A DNA stretch of 64,000 nt. Origin: Clostridiales bacterium. GTDB taxonomy: Bacteria; Bacillota; Clostridia; Oscillospirales; Oscillospiraceae. Positions 8,200 through 17,963 of this stretch are shown piece after piece (position 1 is the first letter of the stretch; the number at the start of each line of letters is the position of its first letter). Location: NCBI GenBank assembly GCA_004555205.1, contig SFIY01000006.1:10719-74718 (forward strand), written 5' to 3'. A program made the translations under genes and the position numbers. The notes under the pieces are model-generated. The model was given only the letters and a program-made list of their open reading frames with translations. It made no database searches and was not told where the DNA came from.

Positions 8200-9333
8200 T
8201 TAGAGGGCGATCTCTTTTTTGAGCAGCGCAGGATTCAGCGGCTGCAGTTCCTCCGGCAGATATAGCCCGTCCTTTTGAATCAGCACATCATCAAACCATA
8301 TCTCGCCGCCGCCATACTCTGGCTGCATACGGTAGACCATGTCCCAGTGTATTTTACTCACATTACCGTTTCCACATGTTTCGTAGGCATTTCCGGGCGT
8401 AAAATGAAAGCTCCCGGCTGCCTTTTCATCAAATAGGATCGAACCAACTACTCGCTCAATGAACGGATTCGTTCCCATGGCAAATTCACCAATATGACGA
8501 GCTCCTTCATCAGTGGCGAAAATCGCATCCATATGTGCCTGATTACCGCGCTGGCAGGAATAGGACACGATTTTGCCCTCGTGCAACTCCAGCTGAACGC
8601 CCTCAAACAGTTCATTATCAAAAAAAGTAGGAGTATTATATCGAATATAGCCCTCTGCACTGTCGATCACCGGAGCCGTAAAAACCTCTCCGGCAGGGAT
8701 ATTATGCGTACCGCGGCACACACATACTCCCTTATCCTTGATGCTGAAGGAAAGATCCACACTCTCTCCCTTGATCCGCACTTGATCTGTTCTTTGCATT
8801 AGATCCGCAAGAGGCTTCATCCGCTGGGCAAAGCGCTTATAATCTATGCAGCAGCTCTCAAAATAGAACTTCACAAAGCTCTCTGTTGCCATACCCGCAG
8901 ACTGTGCCATAGCCTCGTTAGGTTCGCAGGTCGCCAGCCACCTGGTATGTGGAATCCGGGTTTGGAAGTGCACCGGCCGCTCATAGAATGTACGATACAT
9001 CTGCGACTGCTTTATCGGAATTTCTGCCATGTCATAGGGATTCTTATTTAGGCGCAGAGAGATGTACACATCCATCTCTTGCATACGTTGCACATCCCAT
9101 GTTGCCTGCATCCGGACGGTCTCCTCATCAGCACCACTGATCCATACACTCTGCAGGGAGTCACGCAACTGATGATAGAACGGCCTTCCCCCCGCAGCAT
9201 AAACCGCACGGATCATTTCACAGGCCAGGCCATCATCAGCATCTGTCACCTCAATGAGCACTTTTTCTCCAGGCTTGACGCAAACCACTTCATTAACGAT
9301 CAGTTTGGCATATTTTTTGTACGATTCTTTCAT
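8200..9333 (-). CDS. M29 family aminopeptidase (AmpS/PepS-like)
   Basis: This 377-residue protein matches M29 aminopeptidases, cytosolic two-metal exopeptidases. Visible family signatures are HIGEFAMGTN (Glu283), SFHF (His310) and IHWDM (His329, Asp331), which belong to the metal site. The open frame extends upstream to 9615, but MKESYKKYAKL at 9333 is preceded by AGGAGG at the right distance. The gene lies 10 bases after the MATE exporter gene in the peptide operon. It would release N-terminal residues from oligopeptides brought in by the ABC importer. Confidence 0.92.
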   Translation of the reverse strand: MKESYKKYAKLIVNEVVCVKPGEKVLIEVTDADDGLACEMIRAVYAAGGRPFYHQLRDSLQSVWISGADEETVRMQATWDVQRMQEMDVYISLRLNKNPYDMAEIPIKQSQMYRTFYERPVHFQTRIPHTRWLATCEPNEAMAQSAGMATESFVKFYFESCCIDYKRFAQRMKPLADLMQRTDQVRIKGESVDLSFSIKDKGVCVCRGTHNIPAGEVFTAPVIDSAEGYIRYNTPTFFDNELFEGVQLELHEGKIVSYSCQRGNQAHMDAIFATDEGARHIGEFAMGTNPFIERVVGSILFDEKAAGSFHFTPGNAYETCGNGNVSKIHWDMVYRMQPEYGGGEIWFDDVLIQKDGLYLPEELQPLNPALLKKEIAL

Positions 9334-9343
9334 AGTTCCTCCT

Positions 9344-10738
9344 TTAGTCCCTCTTATCAGCTGTCGATTCCCAACTCTTGAGCCATCTGTCCGATTTGAA
9401 TCTTGCTTTGTAGGCAATATGTCGAGCCAAATGGTCTGCCCCCTGTGACAAAACAACAGCCATGGGGCCAAGCCCGAGTTTTGTGCCCAGCAGCCACATA
9501 CCTCCAACGCGACAAACCCACGCCGAAAGCGGCGAAAAGAACATGGCGAATTTTGCATCACCAACAGCTTTAAATCCATTGGACAGTGCAAAGCACCCCG
9601 GAAGTGCCGGAACAAACAGGCTATACAGCATTGTCATCCTTGCCGCCATGGGCCAAACAGCTTCCTCCCGGCAAAAAAGACAGGCCAGCGGAACAGCCAG
9701 AACCAGATGCGCAACCGTAGTCCAGATGGCCACAGCCCTCGCACATCGATACAGATAGCCCACACAGGAACGGACTGACATGGCATTATTTTCTCGTCCG
9801 GCACAGCGTCCGGTGATCGGTGTTACCAAAAAGTTGATAGACATGAACGGGATCAGCAAAACATTGGTAACAGACGCAAATACCTGATTGGCCGAAATGA
9901 CTGCAGTTCCCATACCGGCGATGAGCACCTGCACCACCAGCCTGGTCAGATTAAATAACAAGTTTTCCGTTGCGGAGGGCACACTGATATGCGCAAGGTT
10001 TTTCATTCTCCTCCATGTTTCCCGATCGAAGCTAAAAATAGGATGTGCCGTAAAACCCTTTCGCATCACCATAGCCACTGCGATAGCAGCGCCGACCGAT
10101 ACCGAAAGAAAATAGGCAAGCCCCGCACCTGCAACACCCATCTGTAAATAAAATGTGAAAAACAAGTTTGTGAGTATACTCATTACATTGATGCAAATGC
10201 TCACAAACATGGGTCTTTTGCTGTCTCCGCAGCTTCTCATAAAACCACAGCATTGAAAATAGATGAACCACAATGGTGGTGTTAGGGCAGTATAGCTGTA
10301 ATATGCGACAGAGTTGTCTATTACCTCAGGCTCTGCACTACCAAATAAGGTATGCAACATCGGTACACGCAGAAAAAACAGGCCAAGAGAAAGCGCAAGG
10401 CTGATGGCAAAACCCATCAGCAGTGCTGCACCGGCTGCTTTTGCTCCCTCTTTCAGACGATGAGCGCCGGAGGACTGCGCCACCAAAGCCGTCCCTCCCA
10501 TGGAAAACGCCTGAAAAACAATCATAATCGTATTGTTAATTGGATTGATTTGACTAACCCCAGCTATAGCCGCATTGCCAACAAAACTCATAACAATGAC
10601 ATTGATGTTCTCCAGCAGTGTAGAGGCAAATTGCTCTGTCAGCATTCCCGGCAGCATCGTGTGCAGATCATTTCGTACACTCTCATTGGATTTCACAGAT
10701 GGACGCAATAATTCTATTATTGTTTTCCTGATATTCAT
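9344..10738 (-). CDS. MATE family efflux transporter 1
   Basis: This 464-residue polytopic membrane protein has two homologous halves of six helices and MATE-type segments such as VSQINPINN and GGTALVAQ near the N-terminus and PPLWFIYFQCCGFMRSCGD in the middle. MATE proteins use Na+ or H+ gradients to export organic cations, drugs or metabolites. It starts six bases after the S9 peptidase stop, with no clear ribosome binding site, which suggests coupled translation. Its paralogue at 22475-23860 lies in the second peptidase operon. The association with peptidases suggests export of a peptide-derived product, an inference only. Confidence 0.93.
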   Translation of the reverse strand: MNIRKTIIELLRPSVKSNESVRNDLHTMLPGMLTEQFASTLLENINVIVMSFVGNAAIAGVSQINPINNTIMIVFQAFSMGGTALVAQSSGAHRLKEGAKAAGAALLMGFAISLALSLGLFFLRVPMLHTLFGSAEPEVIDNSVAYYSYTALTPPLWFIYFQCCGFMRSCGDSKRPMFVSICINVMSILTNLFFTFYLQMGVAGAGLAYFLSVSVGAAIAVAMVMRKGFTAHPIFSFDRETWRRMKNLAHISVPSATENLLFNLTRLVVQVLIAGMGTAVISANQVFASVTNVLLIPFMSINFLVTPITGRCAGRENNAMSVRSCVGYLYRCARAVAIWTTVAHLVLAVPLACLFCREEAVWPMAARMTMLYSLFVPALPGCFALSNGFKAVGDAKFAMFFSPLSAWVCRVGGMWLLGTKLGLGPMAVVLSQGADHLARHIAYKARFKSDRWLKSWESTADKRD

Positions 10739-10744
10739 GTCAAA

Positions 10745-12631
10745 TCACATTAAATACCGTCCGAACCATTCCAGCATCACATCAATGTCGTGGAGCAGCT
10801 GAGATACCCGACGGCCGCCGTGTCCGCATCCGCGGTTAACCATAAGCCGTGTGTCCACACCCCGCTCCAGTAACGCCACGAACATCTGCTGTGCCTGCTC
10901 CAGAGGACAGTACTGATCTTTCTCATGCTGAATAAACAGCGTCGGCGTAGTAACCCGATCGGCATACCGCAGTGGAGACTGGCGCCACAAGGCGTCAAGA
11001 TCCGTCCAGGGTGTAGCTGCCACCACTCGGTCACCGTACCAGCGCTCTACGGAAGTGCCGTGCATACTGATCCAGTTGATGGGCGACATCCGTGCCGTAG
11101 CTGCCTTGAATCTGTCCGTATGCCCCACAGCCCAGCTTGTCATGAAGCCACCGTAACTTTGGCCGGTTATAGCCAACCGTTCCGGATCTAAGCCAGGATA
11201 TGCTTCCAGAACCGCATCCGTAAAAGCCATAACATTGTGAAAATCTTCTTCACCCAAACGGCCAGTCACATTCATGAAGTCTACGCCATATGTAGTCGAA
11301 CCTCTGGGATTGCAGAAGAATACAAAATAGCCCTCGTTGGCCCACCGCTGGTGCTCGCAGGTAAAGGCATCGTTATAACAGCCATGGGGACCGCCGTGGA
11401 TATTTAGGATGCCTGGGTACTTCTTCCCCGGCTCATACTCCACAGGCTTCATGACCCAGCCGTACACCTTATCGCTGCCGTCCTCTACGCAAAAAGGCTC
11501 CGGCACACTAAAGGAATAAGTGTCATACAGTTCGTCGTTCTGGTGGGACAACTGAGTAACCTGTCCATCACGCCAGCGGTAGATTTCCGGCAGGCGGTTG
11601 CTACGCCAACCTGTGAAGATAATGTCCTCACCCACAGAGATGGGACAGGTGGGATTAATACCCGGAGTTGGAATATCCTCATACTCCAATTCGTCGGTCC
11701 AGCGAGCCATAATAGTTTTTGCCTGAAATGTCCGCTGGAACAGAGTCACTCCATCTCGCTGGCGCACAGTGCCCAACTCCCACTGAGGCTCTGCATCCAC
11801 TCGCATATCTCCGCCATTCAAAGATACGGACTTAATGCGGATAGATGCAATGGCGGGTCCATCCTCAATGGCCCATGCACCATAATACACGCGCCCGTTC
11901 CGTTGCGCCAAAGAGAACACATAGCAGCTATCCCGGCACAGGATTTTGGTTTCGCCGCTGGCCCACTCATAGCGGCAGATGCAGGCTCGTCCAGCCTCAT
12001 CTCTGTCATAGTCATAGCCCACATAGCAGATACCATCTTTATCTGTCAGCACATCATCGCTGCAAAAGGTCATAAAGGTCTGCATGGTGGGAGCAGTGAG
12101 CTGACGAAGCTCACCTGCCGCGCAATCCCAGAGAAACAGTGATCTGCGGTGTCTGTTTTCATATGATCCGCCGTCACCCCAGTAGGGATACTCGTCAAAA
12201 AACAGCCACTTATCCTGGTTCCGCTCTGTCTCCGGATTTAAATCCGTGTCCGCTCGAACGAGGAATCGATCATTCCCCAGAAGAGAAGCCTGGGCCCCCG
12301 CAACAGGAATTCGCATATATTCAACTGCCTCACCGCCATCCACAGTGATAGAGTAGAACACAGTTTCATTCACCGGCACATCTCCACCACCTACAGTAGA
12401 GAAAAGCACATGGTTATTGTCCAGCCAAAACGCCCCATTTTCCCGACCTCCTGTTGTGAGCTGAGTCTCTCGCCCACTCTCCAAATCCAGAAGCCACAGG
12501 TAATTCTCGTAGGCATCCCTTTTAACATTCATTCGCTGCACAGTATACAGCGCACGCCGTCCATCCGGCGATATCTGTAGACCCCGCACAGTGCGGAGCA
12601 TCTGATAATCCTCGTTGCAAAACTTTTTCAC
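10745..12631 (-). CDS. S9 family prolyl oligopeptidase-type peptidase
   Basis: This 628-residue protein has an N-terminal beta-propeller (SPDGRRALYTVQR, WLLDLESG and similar blades, about 15-390) and a C-terminal alpha/beta hydrolase domain. The triad is visible: Ser492 in GQSYGGF, Asp572 in HEKDQYC and His604 in GCGHGG. This architecture is typical of S9C acylaminoacyl peptidases and dipeptidyl peptidases acting on short peptides. No signal peptide is seen, so it is cytosolic. A GTG start at 12631 with GAGGT upstream was chosen; the frame is open to 12859 but overlaps the M14 gene. It follows the M14 gene after an 88-base gap containing a hairpin. Confidence 0.9.
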   Translation of the reverse strand: MKKFCNEDYQMLRTVRGLQISPDGRRALYTVQRMNVKRDAYENYLWLLDLESGRETQLTTGGRENGAFWLDNNHVLFSTVGGGDVPVNETVFYSITVDGGEAVEYMRIPVAGAQASLLGNDRFLVRADTDLNPETERNQDKWLFFDEYPYWGDGGSYENRHRRSLFLWDCAAGELRQLTAPTMQTFMTFCSDDVLTDKDGICYVGYDYDRDEAGRACICRYEWASGETKILCRDSCYVFSLAQRNGRVYYGAWAIEDGPAIASIRIKSVSLNGGDMRVDAEPQWELGTVRQRDGVTLFQRTFQAKTIMARWTDELEYEDIPTPGINPTCPISVGEDIIFTGWRSNRLPEIYRWRDGQVTQLSHQNDELYDTYSFSVPEPFCVEDGSDKVYGWVMKPVEYEPGKKYPGILNIHGGPHGCYNDAFTCEHQRWANEGYFVFFCNPRGSTTYGVDFMNVTGRLGEEDFHNVMAFTDAVLEAYPGLDPERLAITGQSYGGFMTSWAVGHTDRFKAATARMSPINWISMHGTSVERWYGDRVVAATPWTDLDALWRQSPLRYADRVTTPTLFIQHEKDQYCPLEQAQQMFVALLERGVDTRLMVNRGCGHGGRRVSQLLHDIDVMLEWFGRYLM

Positions 12632-12685
12632 AGCGTGTACCTCACTTTCAAATTGATTACCCAGTTTGTGCCTGTACTCAGTTTT

Positions 12686-12714
12686 CGGGGATGCTGCACA
12701 CGGCAGCATCCCCG
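12686..12714 (-). other. Intercistronic hairpin between M14 and S9 genes
   Basis: Perfect 12-bp arms (12686-12697, 12703-12714) around ACACG. There is no T run on the transcribed side, so it more likely protects or processes the operon mRNA than terminates it. Confidence 0.7.
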
Positions 12715-12719
12715 ACTCT

Positions 12720-15700
12720 TTACGGCAGCAGCGGCCGACGGCGGCGATAAGTAATCTGCGCCGTGCCATCTGATACAGATGCACCGCTTTCAACACCATA
12801 GCCTGCCGTCCGCAGCAACTCCACTCCGGCACGCACATGCAGCAAATGTGCATACGCACAGGTTCGAAGCCAGTCTCCGTGGGCAGTTTCGTCGGCAGCC
12901 TCCGCCGTAAACATCACATTGAAAGTCCACGGCCGGCTAATGGTAGGATAAGGATGCCTCGCATTATATGGCGATGGCACCCAATAGTTCAGCATAGCTC
13001 CCTGCCGTTGGCAAGGATAGCTCTCATCAATGCCGCACCAAGAATACTTGTTGAACCGCTGGTCATATTCATGACTCAAGCGTTCAAATTCTTCCCACCT
13101 CTCATAGCGGGCATCCACCTTGCGCTTCCATGCCTGAGACAACACTCGGTTAGAGGCAAAGCGCGGATCATTGACATGGAAGTAAAACGCACACAGAGGT
13201 GCCCGGGGCAACCATAGACCACGATAGCCTGTAAGCTGGCCAAATTGCTGGGGCAGCTCATGATGAGGCACTCCGTGAAGATCAATGAATGCATCCGGCA
13301 GCAACTCCTGAGCAAAGCTCGTAAATACATGCGACTCCGTATGCATGGTGTCGGGCTTAAAATAATGAGGCATAAGATCCGCACCCAAGGAATTGGTGTA
13401 GCAGGTCTGGTGCTGCCAGGTTGGATGCTCACGCTGCATCTCGTCATGCAGTGCGGCTCCATCCACATTCTCCATAGGCACCATCACAAGGTTCAACTCG
13501 CTCGGCAAATCCTGATAGGCCGGATCCGTCACCAGTTCCCGTACGAAGGCAAAAATCGCATTGGTGGCCGATACCTCATTGGCGTGGTGTCGCCCATTTA
13601 TGAGCACACTGGGAACTGTCTGCATCCGCTTCACACGGGACACATAGCCCCGCCGAGTCTCCTCCGGTGCAATGGCGTAAATCGTACGCCCCTGGTAGCT
13701 GATTCCAACAGGCCACACATCCAAACCTGGAACTCGCTCCAAATCCTTCATCAAACGGCGGTAATCATTATAGCCAATGAGACGATCCGGCATTAAATCG
13801 ATCTGTCGGATAGACAGGTCTTTTTTTACTGGTATCTGCTTAGGCAGTAAACATGTGCTGCATTTCGCGCCGCACACCAGGTGCAAGGCTGCATATCCCT
13901 CCAGCATTCGGCTCAGGTTGGTAAATCTCTCCTGTGTCAGGCGGCTCAACGCCGGCACAAGTTCCTGCCGTTCTGTCTGGATCTCCAGTTCAACAGCAAG
14001 ACCTGATCCATCCGGCTGCAAAGATACTCGACGGCAAATACAATCCCCTTTCAAAGCCGGGAACGAAGGTTTTCGTCCTGCAGGAAGCCTCATAACGGCT
14101 CGCAGCGTAGGTGCTCCGGGTCGGATAGAAATATGCGGCAAAACAAGTCCCGGTGCATCCAAAGACACGCCATGCATCTGCCGGCCTAAGCACGCAAAAT
14201 ACATGTGACCTACTTGATGCAATCCATCCTCCAACACCTCACCAATGGATATGTGATCATTACGCCAAGGCAGTTCCCGATCTGGGCCACCCAGCCCTAC
14301 TTCAATTTTAAATTGAGAAAAGAAAGGTTGCTTTTCCGGTGCAAAATCTAACTGTGCCGCAGTGTCCCGCATCCAAGGCACCAGTTGCGTCTGAAACACA
14401 TCCCAAATGCTCTCGTAATCCGTGACAATGCGCTGATTCAGCACTGTCTCACCGTTAAGGGAAACCTCAGCAAAACCCGTGGTTGGCAATGCAGGCCCCA
14501 ACTCCGGCACAAGATTCAAAAACGGTCTTGCACAGGTACGCACGGTCCAGGAATCGGACAGCAGACAGTTTCCCCGATCATCAAATGCCAACGCCTCATA
14601 AGTGGCAGCAAGATCACTGGGATAAGCCTCAAACAGCACATCTTCCCGACTCAGGCCCATTATTTCCGCCAAAATTTCATCCACCGGGTACAGGTCCTGT
14701 AGCCACCGAGGCGGCTTGCCTACATTCCTATCCAGTTCTGTCCAGTCGAAGTCTTCCTCGTGGTATGTTATTGTGGTGCGCTGGTGGGGATTAAATCGAA
14801 TAATAACACGCCGCACGCCGTTCATCGCAGCAGCTCTCGGGCCAAAATCTTCCTCCAGCCAGCTAAGGCCTTGTTTGAAAGCACATACCACAGCGGAGTG
14901 CTCCAGCGTTGCTCCACGGCTTTCAATTTCTCGCCGGATTTCAGCCAAAATTGCTTCCCGCTCTGGCCTGTCCTGACCAATTGCGCATCGCATAGACACC
15001 TGATCCCCAGCTTTCAACTTGGCAAACACAGGCTTTAGGGCCTGCCGCAAAGCTTCTGTTTCGCTGGGCAAATCAAAGCTACGGCTCTCTACTTCTACAC
15101 TGTCGTTGTAGTGGCCAAAAGTAATTTCAGGCCAGCGCTGCCTAAACTTTTCCAAATCAGCCCCAGCGCTCAAAAGTGCCTTTGATGCTCCGAACGCCTC
15201 AATCCATGTCGCCTGACCATCCGGATTACTCATAGACATAGCCCGTGTTACCCAGGCAGTAATGTCCCGCATTCGCAGATGCTTGCCTGTATTAGGAAAT
15301 GTATTGCACAGTATGTCTGCAAACTGCCGAAGAGCTTCACCACGGCCCTCCATGGCAAGCAATGGTCTCGGCTCCGCCTGCTCCAGAGTCAACGCAGGAC
15401 TCTCACCCTGGCGAATGGTGAGAAGGGGAAACCGTCCATCATCACTGTCTGCCAGCAGAGGATACACAGCGGATACGGTTTCCATACCTACCCGAGCAGC
15501 CATATTGCAGGCAGCATACAGCAAATCTCTGTCTTCGTCCTCCTCCAGCAGCAACCGTAGATCCACGGTATCCGGCATTCCGTCTCCATCCGTGTCCCGC
15601 AGAACCCAACCAGTCTCAAACAACTGCTCTAAGCCGCCGGTGACAGCAGTTTCATCTGCCGTCACGGGTTTTGATTCCACAAATGACATGGGCGGCAAGA

Positions 15701-15977
15701 TTTCCCTGCCACTGTGAGGGGCAAACTGACGATATAGCTCTGCCCACTGTTCATCAGGACAATCACCTATGGTCACCGGCACCACATTAGGCTCCGGTGG
15801 TGGCGTATTGCCGATCCACAGGTATGTGATGCCATCCTCACGCAGTTGCTGAGGATTTCGCACAAAAGGGAACTCCATGGAAACGGAGCAAAAGCCGATG
15901 AGTTGGGACACTTCCACGGCAAATCGGCGTTGCAGCACCGTCAGCTCTGGCTCCAATACCAAGTTCAATGTGGTCAT
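12720..15977 (-). CDS. Giant M14-type metallocarboxypeptidase with long N-terminal region
   Basis: This 1085-residue protein has an M14 zinc carboxypeptidase domain at its C-terminus (about 715-1060). His798 and Glu801 in NGRHHANE form the HxxE zinc motif, His901 in FIDLHG is the third ligand and Glu1026 in MFTAEAADE is a candidate catalytic glutamate. The first 700 residues are not a family I can name. They include DTDGDGMPD at 128-136, the pattern of a calcium-binding loop. No signal peptide or anchor is visible, so it appears cytosolic, unusual for such a loop. Its ATG overlaps the stop of the upstream ABC ATPase gene (TAATG). Its function in the operon is presumably C-terminal trimming of imported peptides. 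Confidence 0.85.
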   Translation of the reverse strand: MTTLNLVLEPELTVLQRRFAVEVSQLIGFCSVSMEFPFVRNPQQLREDGITYLWIGNTPPPEPNVVPVTIGDCPDEQWAELYRQFAPHSGREILPPMSFVESKPVTADETAVTGGLEQLFETGWVLRDTDGDGMPDTVDLRLLLEEDEDRDLLYAACNMAARVGMETVSAVYPLLADSDDGRFPLLTIRQGESPALTLEQAEPRPLLAMEGRGEALRQFADILCNTFPNTGKHLRMRDITAWVTRAMSMSNPDGQATWIEAFGASKALLSAGADLEKFRQRWPEITFGHYNDSVEVESRSFDLPSETEALRQALKPVFAKLKAGDQVSMRCAIGQDRPEREAILAEIRREIESRGATLEHSAVVCAFKQGLSWLEEDFGPRAAAMNGVRRVIIRFNPHQRTTITYHEEDFDWTELDRNVGKPPRWLQDLYPVDEILAEIMGLSREDVLFEAYPSDLAATYEALAFDDRGNCLLSDSWTVRTCARPFLNLVPELGPALPTTGFAEVSLNGETVLNQRIVTDYESIWDVFQTQLVPWMRDTAAQLDFAPEKQPFFSQFKIEVGLGGPDRELPWRNDHISIGEVLEDGLHQVGHMYFACLGRQMHGVSLDAPGLVLPHISIRPGAPTLRAVMRLPAGRKPSFPALKGDCICRRVSLQPDGSGLAVELEIQTERQELVPALSRLTQERFTNLSRMLEGYAALHLVCGAKCSTCLLPKQIPVKKDLSIRQIDLMPDRLIGYNDYRRLMKDLERVPGLDVWPVGISYQGRTIYAIAPEETRRGYVSRVKRMQTVPSVLINGRHHANEVSATNAIFAFVRELVTDPAYQDLPSELNLVMVPMENVDGAALHDEMQREHPTWQHQTCYTNSLGADLMPHYFKPDTMHTESHVFTSFAQELLPDAFIDLHGVPHHELPQQFGQLTGYRGLWLPRAPLCAFYFHVNDPRFASNRVLSQAWKRKVDARYERWEEFERLSHEYDQRFNKYSWCGIDESYPCQRQGAMLNYWVPSPYNARHPYPTISRPWTFNVMFTAEAADETAHGDWLRTCAYAHLLHVRAGVELLRTAGYGVESGASVSDGTAQITYRRRRPLLP

Positions 15978-16948
15978 TATCGCTTATCCTCCCCCATGGG
16001 CAGAAGGCAGGCCACTCTATGGCCAGGCTCCAACTCCTGCTCTGGGATATCTCCACAGGTGCACGCCTCTGTGCGGTACGGACAGCGAGAGGCAAAACGG
16101 CAGCCAGGCTTGGGATTAATGGGATTGCTGATCTCACCTCGCAGCAGCTGGATCTCCTTGTCCCGTGCCTCCAGAGTAGCCTCCGGCAGCGCGGCCAGCA
16201 GCGCCTTGGTATAGGGGTGAGAAGGGTTCTCGAAAATCTGATCACTGGTACCGATCTCCACACACTTACCCAGATATGTTACCATAATGTTGGTGCTAAT
16301 GTGCTTCACAACACTTAGATCATGGGTGACAAACATATAGGTAAGTCCCATTTCATCTTGCAGGTCCATCAGCAGATTCAAAATCTGTGCCTGAATAGAA
16401 ACATCCAAAGCCGACACTGGCTCATCACACACGATAAATTCCGGGTTCACCGCCAGCGCCCGGGCTACGCCGATACGCTGCCGCCGCCCGCCGTCCAATT
16501 CATGCGGATAAGCATTGGCTACTCGCTTTGCAAGTCCCACCGTATCCATCAGCTCCGCTACTCGCTTATAGCGCTCTTGACGATTCGGATAGAGGTGATT
16601 AATCTGCATAGGATCTGCGATAAGATCTGCCACGCACATACGAGGATTCAGGCTGGAATATGGGTCCTGAAAGATCATGCTCATTTTGGTAAACTGCTCT
16701 CGCCCGTGGCGGCTTATAGTAGCCAAATCCTGCCCATGGAACAGAACCTTTCCAGCGGTGGGCTTATGCAGTCCGATAACCGTGCGTCCCAACGTGCTCT
16801 TACCGCATCCGGACTCGCCTACCACACCCAGTGTCTGCCCCTGATAGATCTGCAGGTTGATGTCATCAACGGCGTGAAGCATTCCTCTTTTAGTTTTATA
16901 AAATTTCTTTAAATCAACGGTTTCAATTACCGGGATCTGCTCAATCAT
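15977..16948 (-). CDS. Oligopeptide/dipeptide ABC transporter ATP-binding protein (OppF/DppF)
   Basis: This 323-residue ATPase energises the peptide importer. Walker A is GESGCGKST (residues 44-52), Walker B is FIVCDEPVSALD, and the signature is the variant HELDGGRRQR instead of SGGQRQR. The C-terminal CRFASRCPYRTEAC segment is the cysteine-containing oligopeptide/dipeptide extension. The start at 16948 overlaps the OppD stop as ATGA and follows GGAGAGG; the longer frame to 16975 has no separate site. The stop overlaps the M14 peptidase start, so import and peptidase genes are translated together. Confidence 0.95.
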   Translation of the reverse strand: MIEQIPVIETVDLKKFYKTKRGMLHAVDDINLQIYQGQTLGVVGESGCGKSTLGRTVIGLHKPTAGKVLFHGQDLATISRHGREQFTKMSMIFQDPYSSLNPRMCVADLIADPMQINHLYPNRQERYKRVAELMDTVGLAKRVANAYPHELDGGRRQRIGVARALAVNPEFIVCDEPVSALDVSIQAQILNLLMDLQDEMGLTYMFVTHDLSVVKHISTNIMVTYLGKCVEIGTSDQIFENPSHPYTKALLAALPEATLEARDKEIQLLRGEISNPINPKPGCRFASRCPYRTEACTCGDIPEQELEPGHRVACLLPMGEDKR

Positions 16949-17952
16949 GCTTCCTCTCCTCCAAACAAATGACACTTAATATGGTGGCCGTCCTGTTCGA
17001 AGACTGTCGGCTCCTGCTGCCGACATTTTTCCGTACAGTGCGGACAGCGGGGTGAGAATTTACATCCCTCCGGAAGATGGGTAGGATCTGGCATCAGGCC
17101 ATCAATAGGTGTCAGCCGTTTTGATTTGCTGCGAATATTAGGGATAGCGCCGAACAATCCCTCAGTATAGGGATGGTGCTGTCCGGGAGAATAGATTTGC
17201 TCCACAGAGCCATACTCTATTATCTCACCTGCATACATGATTGCCACATCGTCACAAGTACGAACCACCACACCCAAATCGTGGGAGATCATGATCATGG
17301 AGGTTCCCATCTTTTGCCGAAGCTCATCGATCAGTGCCAGCACCTGCGCCTGAATCGTCACATCCAATGCGGTAGTAGGCTCATCGGCAATGAGTATATC
17401 CGGTGAACAGGCAAGTGCAATGGCAATGACAACGCGCTGTTTCATGCCTCCGGAGAACTGCAGTGGATAATCTCCCTTTCTCTGGGCGGGAATCCCCACC
17501 AGCTCCAGTACTTCCTCGACCCGCTTCTCGATCTCCGCCTTGGAACGGTTCTTTGTATCATGTATCTTCAGTGCTTCACGGATCTGGTTTCCCACAGTCA
17601 TAATTGGGTTCAGTGCCGTCATGGGGTCCTGGAAGATCATAGAAATAATCTCTCCGCGCATGAGTTTCATGTGGCTCTCAGGCACATTCATGATATTGTC
17701 GCCCTTCAGATAGACCTCTCCATTGGGTACATGGCTGACTCTATCCGGCAATAGGCGCATCAACGCCAGCGCGGTGCTGGTCTTTCCGGCTCCAGTCTCT
17801 CCTACCAAGCCCAAGCTCCGGCCACGGGGAAGCGTAAAGCTCACATGGTTCACGGCCTTCACAATGTTCCCGCCGGAATGATATTCCACCGACAGGTCTC
17901 GTACCTCAACAGCCGGGGTGTCTGGCGTATTCTGTGTGATCGAATCTTTCAT
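16945..17952 (-). CDS. Oligopeptide/dipeptide ABC transporter ATP-binding protein (OppD/DppD)
   Basis: This 335-residue partner ATPase has Walker A GETGAGKTS (51-59), signature FSGGMKQR and Walker B DILIADEPTTALD, and ends with the Opp/Dpp C-terminal extension (CKFSPRCPHCTEKC). It pairs with OppF on the cytoplasmic face of the permease. It begins 11 bases after the OppC gene and overlaps OppF by four bases. Confidence 0.95.
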   Translation of the reverse strand: MKDSITQNTPDTPAVEVRDLSVEYHSGGNIVKAVNHVSFTLPRGRSLGLVGETGAGKTSTALALMRLLPDRVSHVPNGEVYLKGDNIMNVPESHMKLMRGEIISMIFQDPMTALNPIMTVGNQIREALKIHDTKNRSKAEIEKRVEEVLELVGIPAQRKGDYPLQFSGGMKQRVVIAIALACSPDILIADEPTTALDVTIQAQVLALIDELRQKMGTSMIMISHDLGVVVRTCDDVAIMYAGEIIEYGSVEQIYSPGQHHPYTEGLFGAIPNIRSKSKRLTPIDGLMPDPTHLPEGCKFSPRCPHCTEKCRQQEPTVFEQDGHHIKCHLFGGEEA

Positions 17953-17963
17953 ATCGTGTTACC

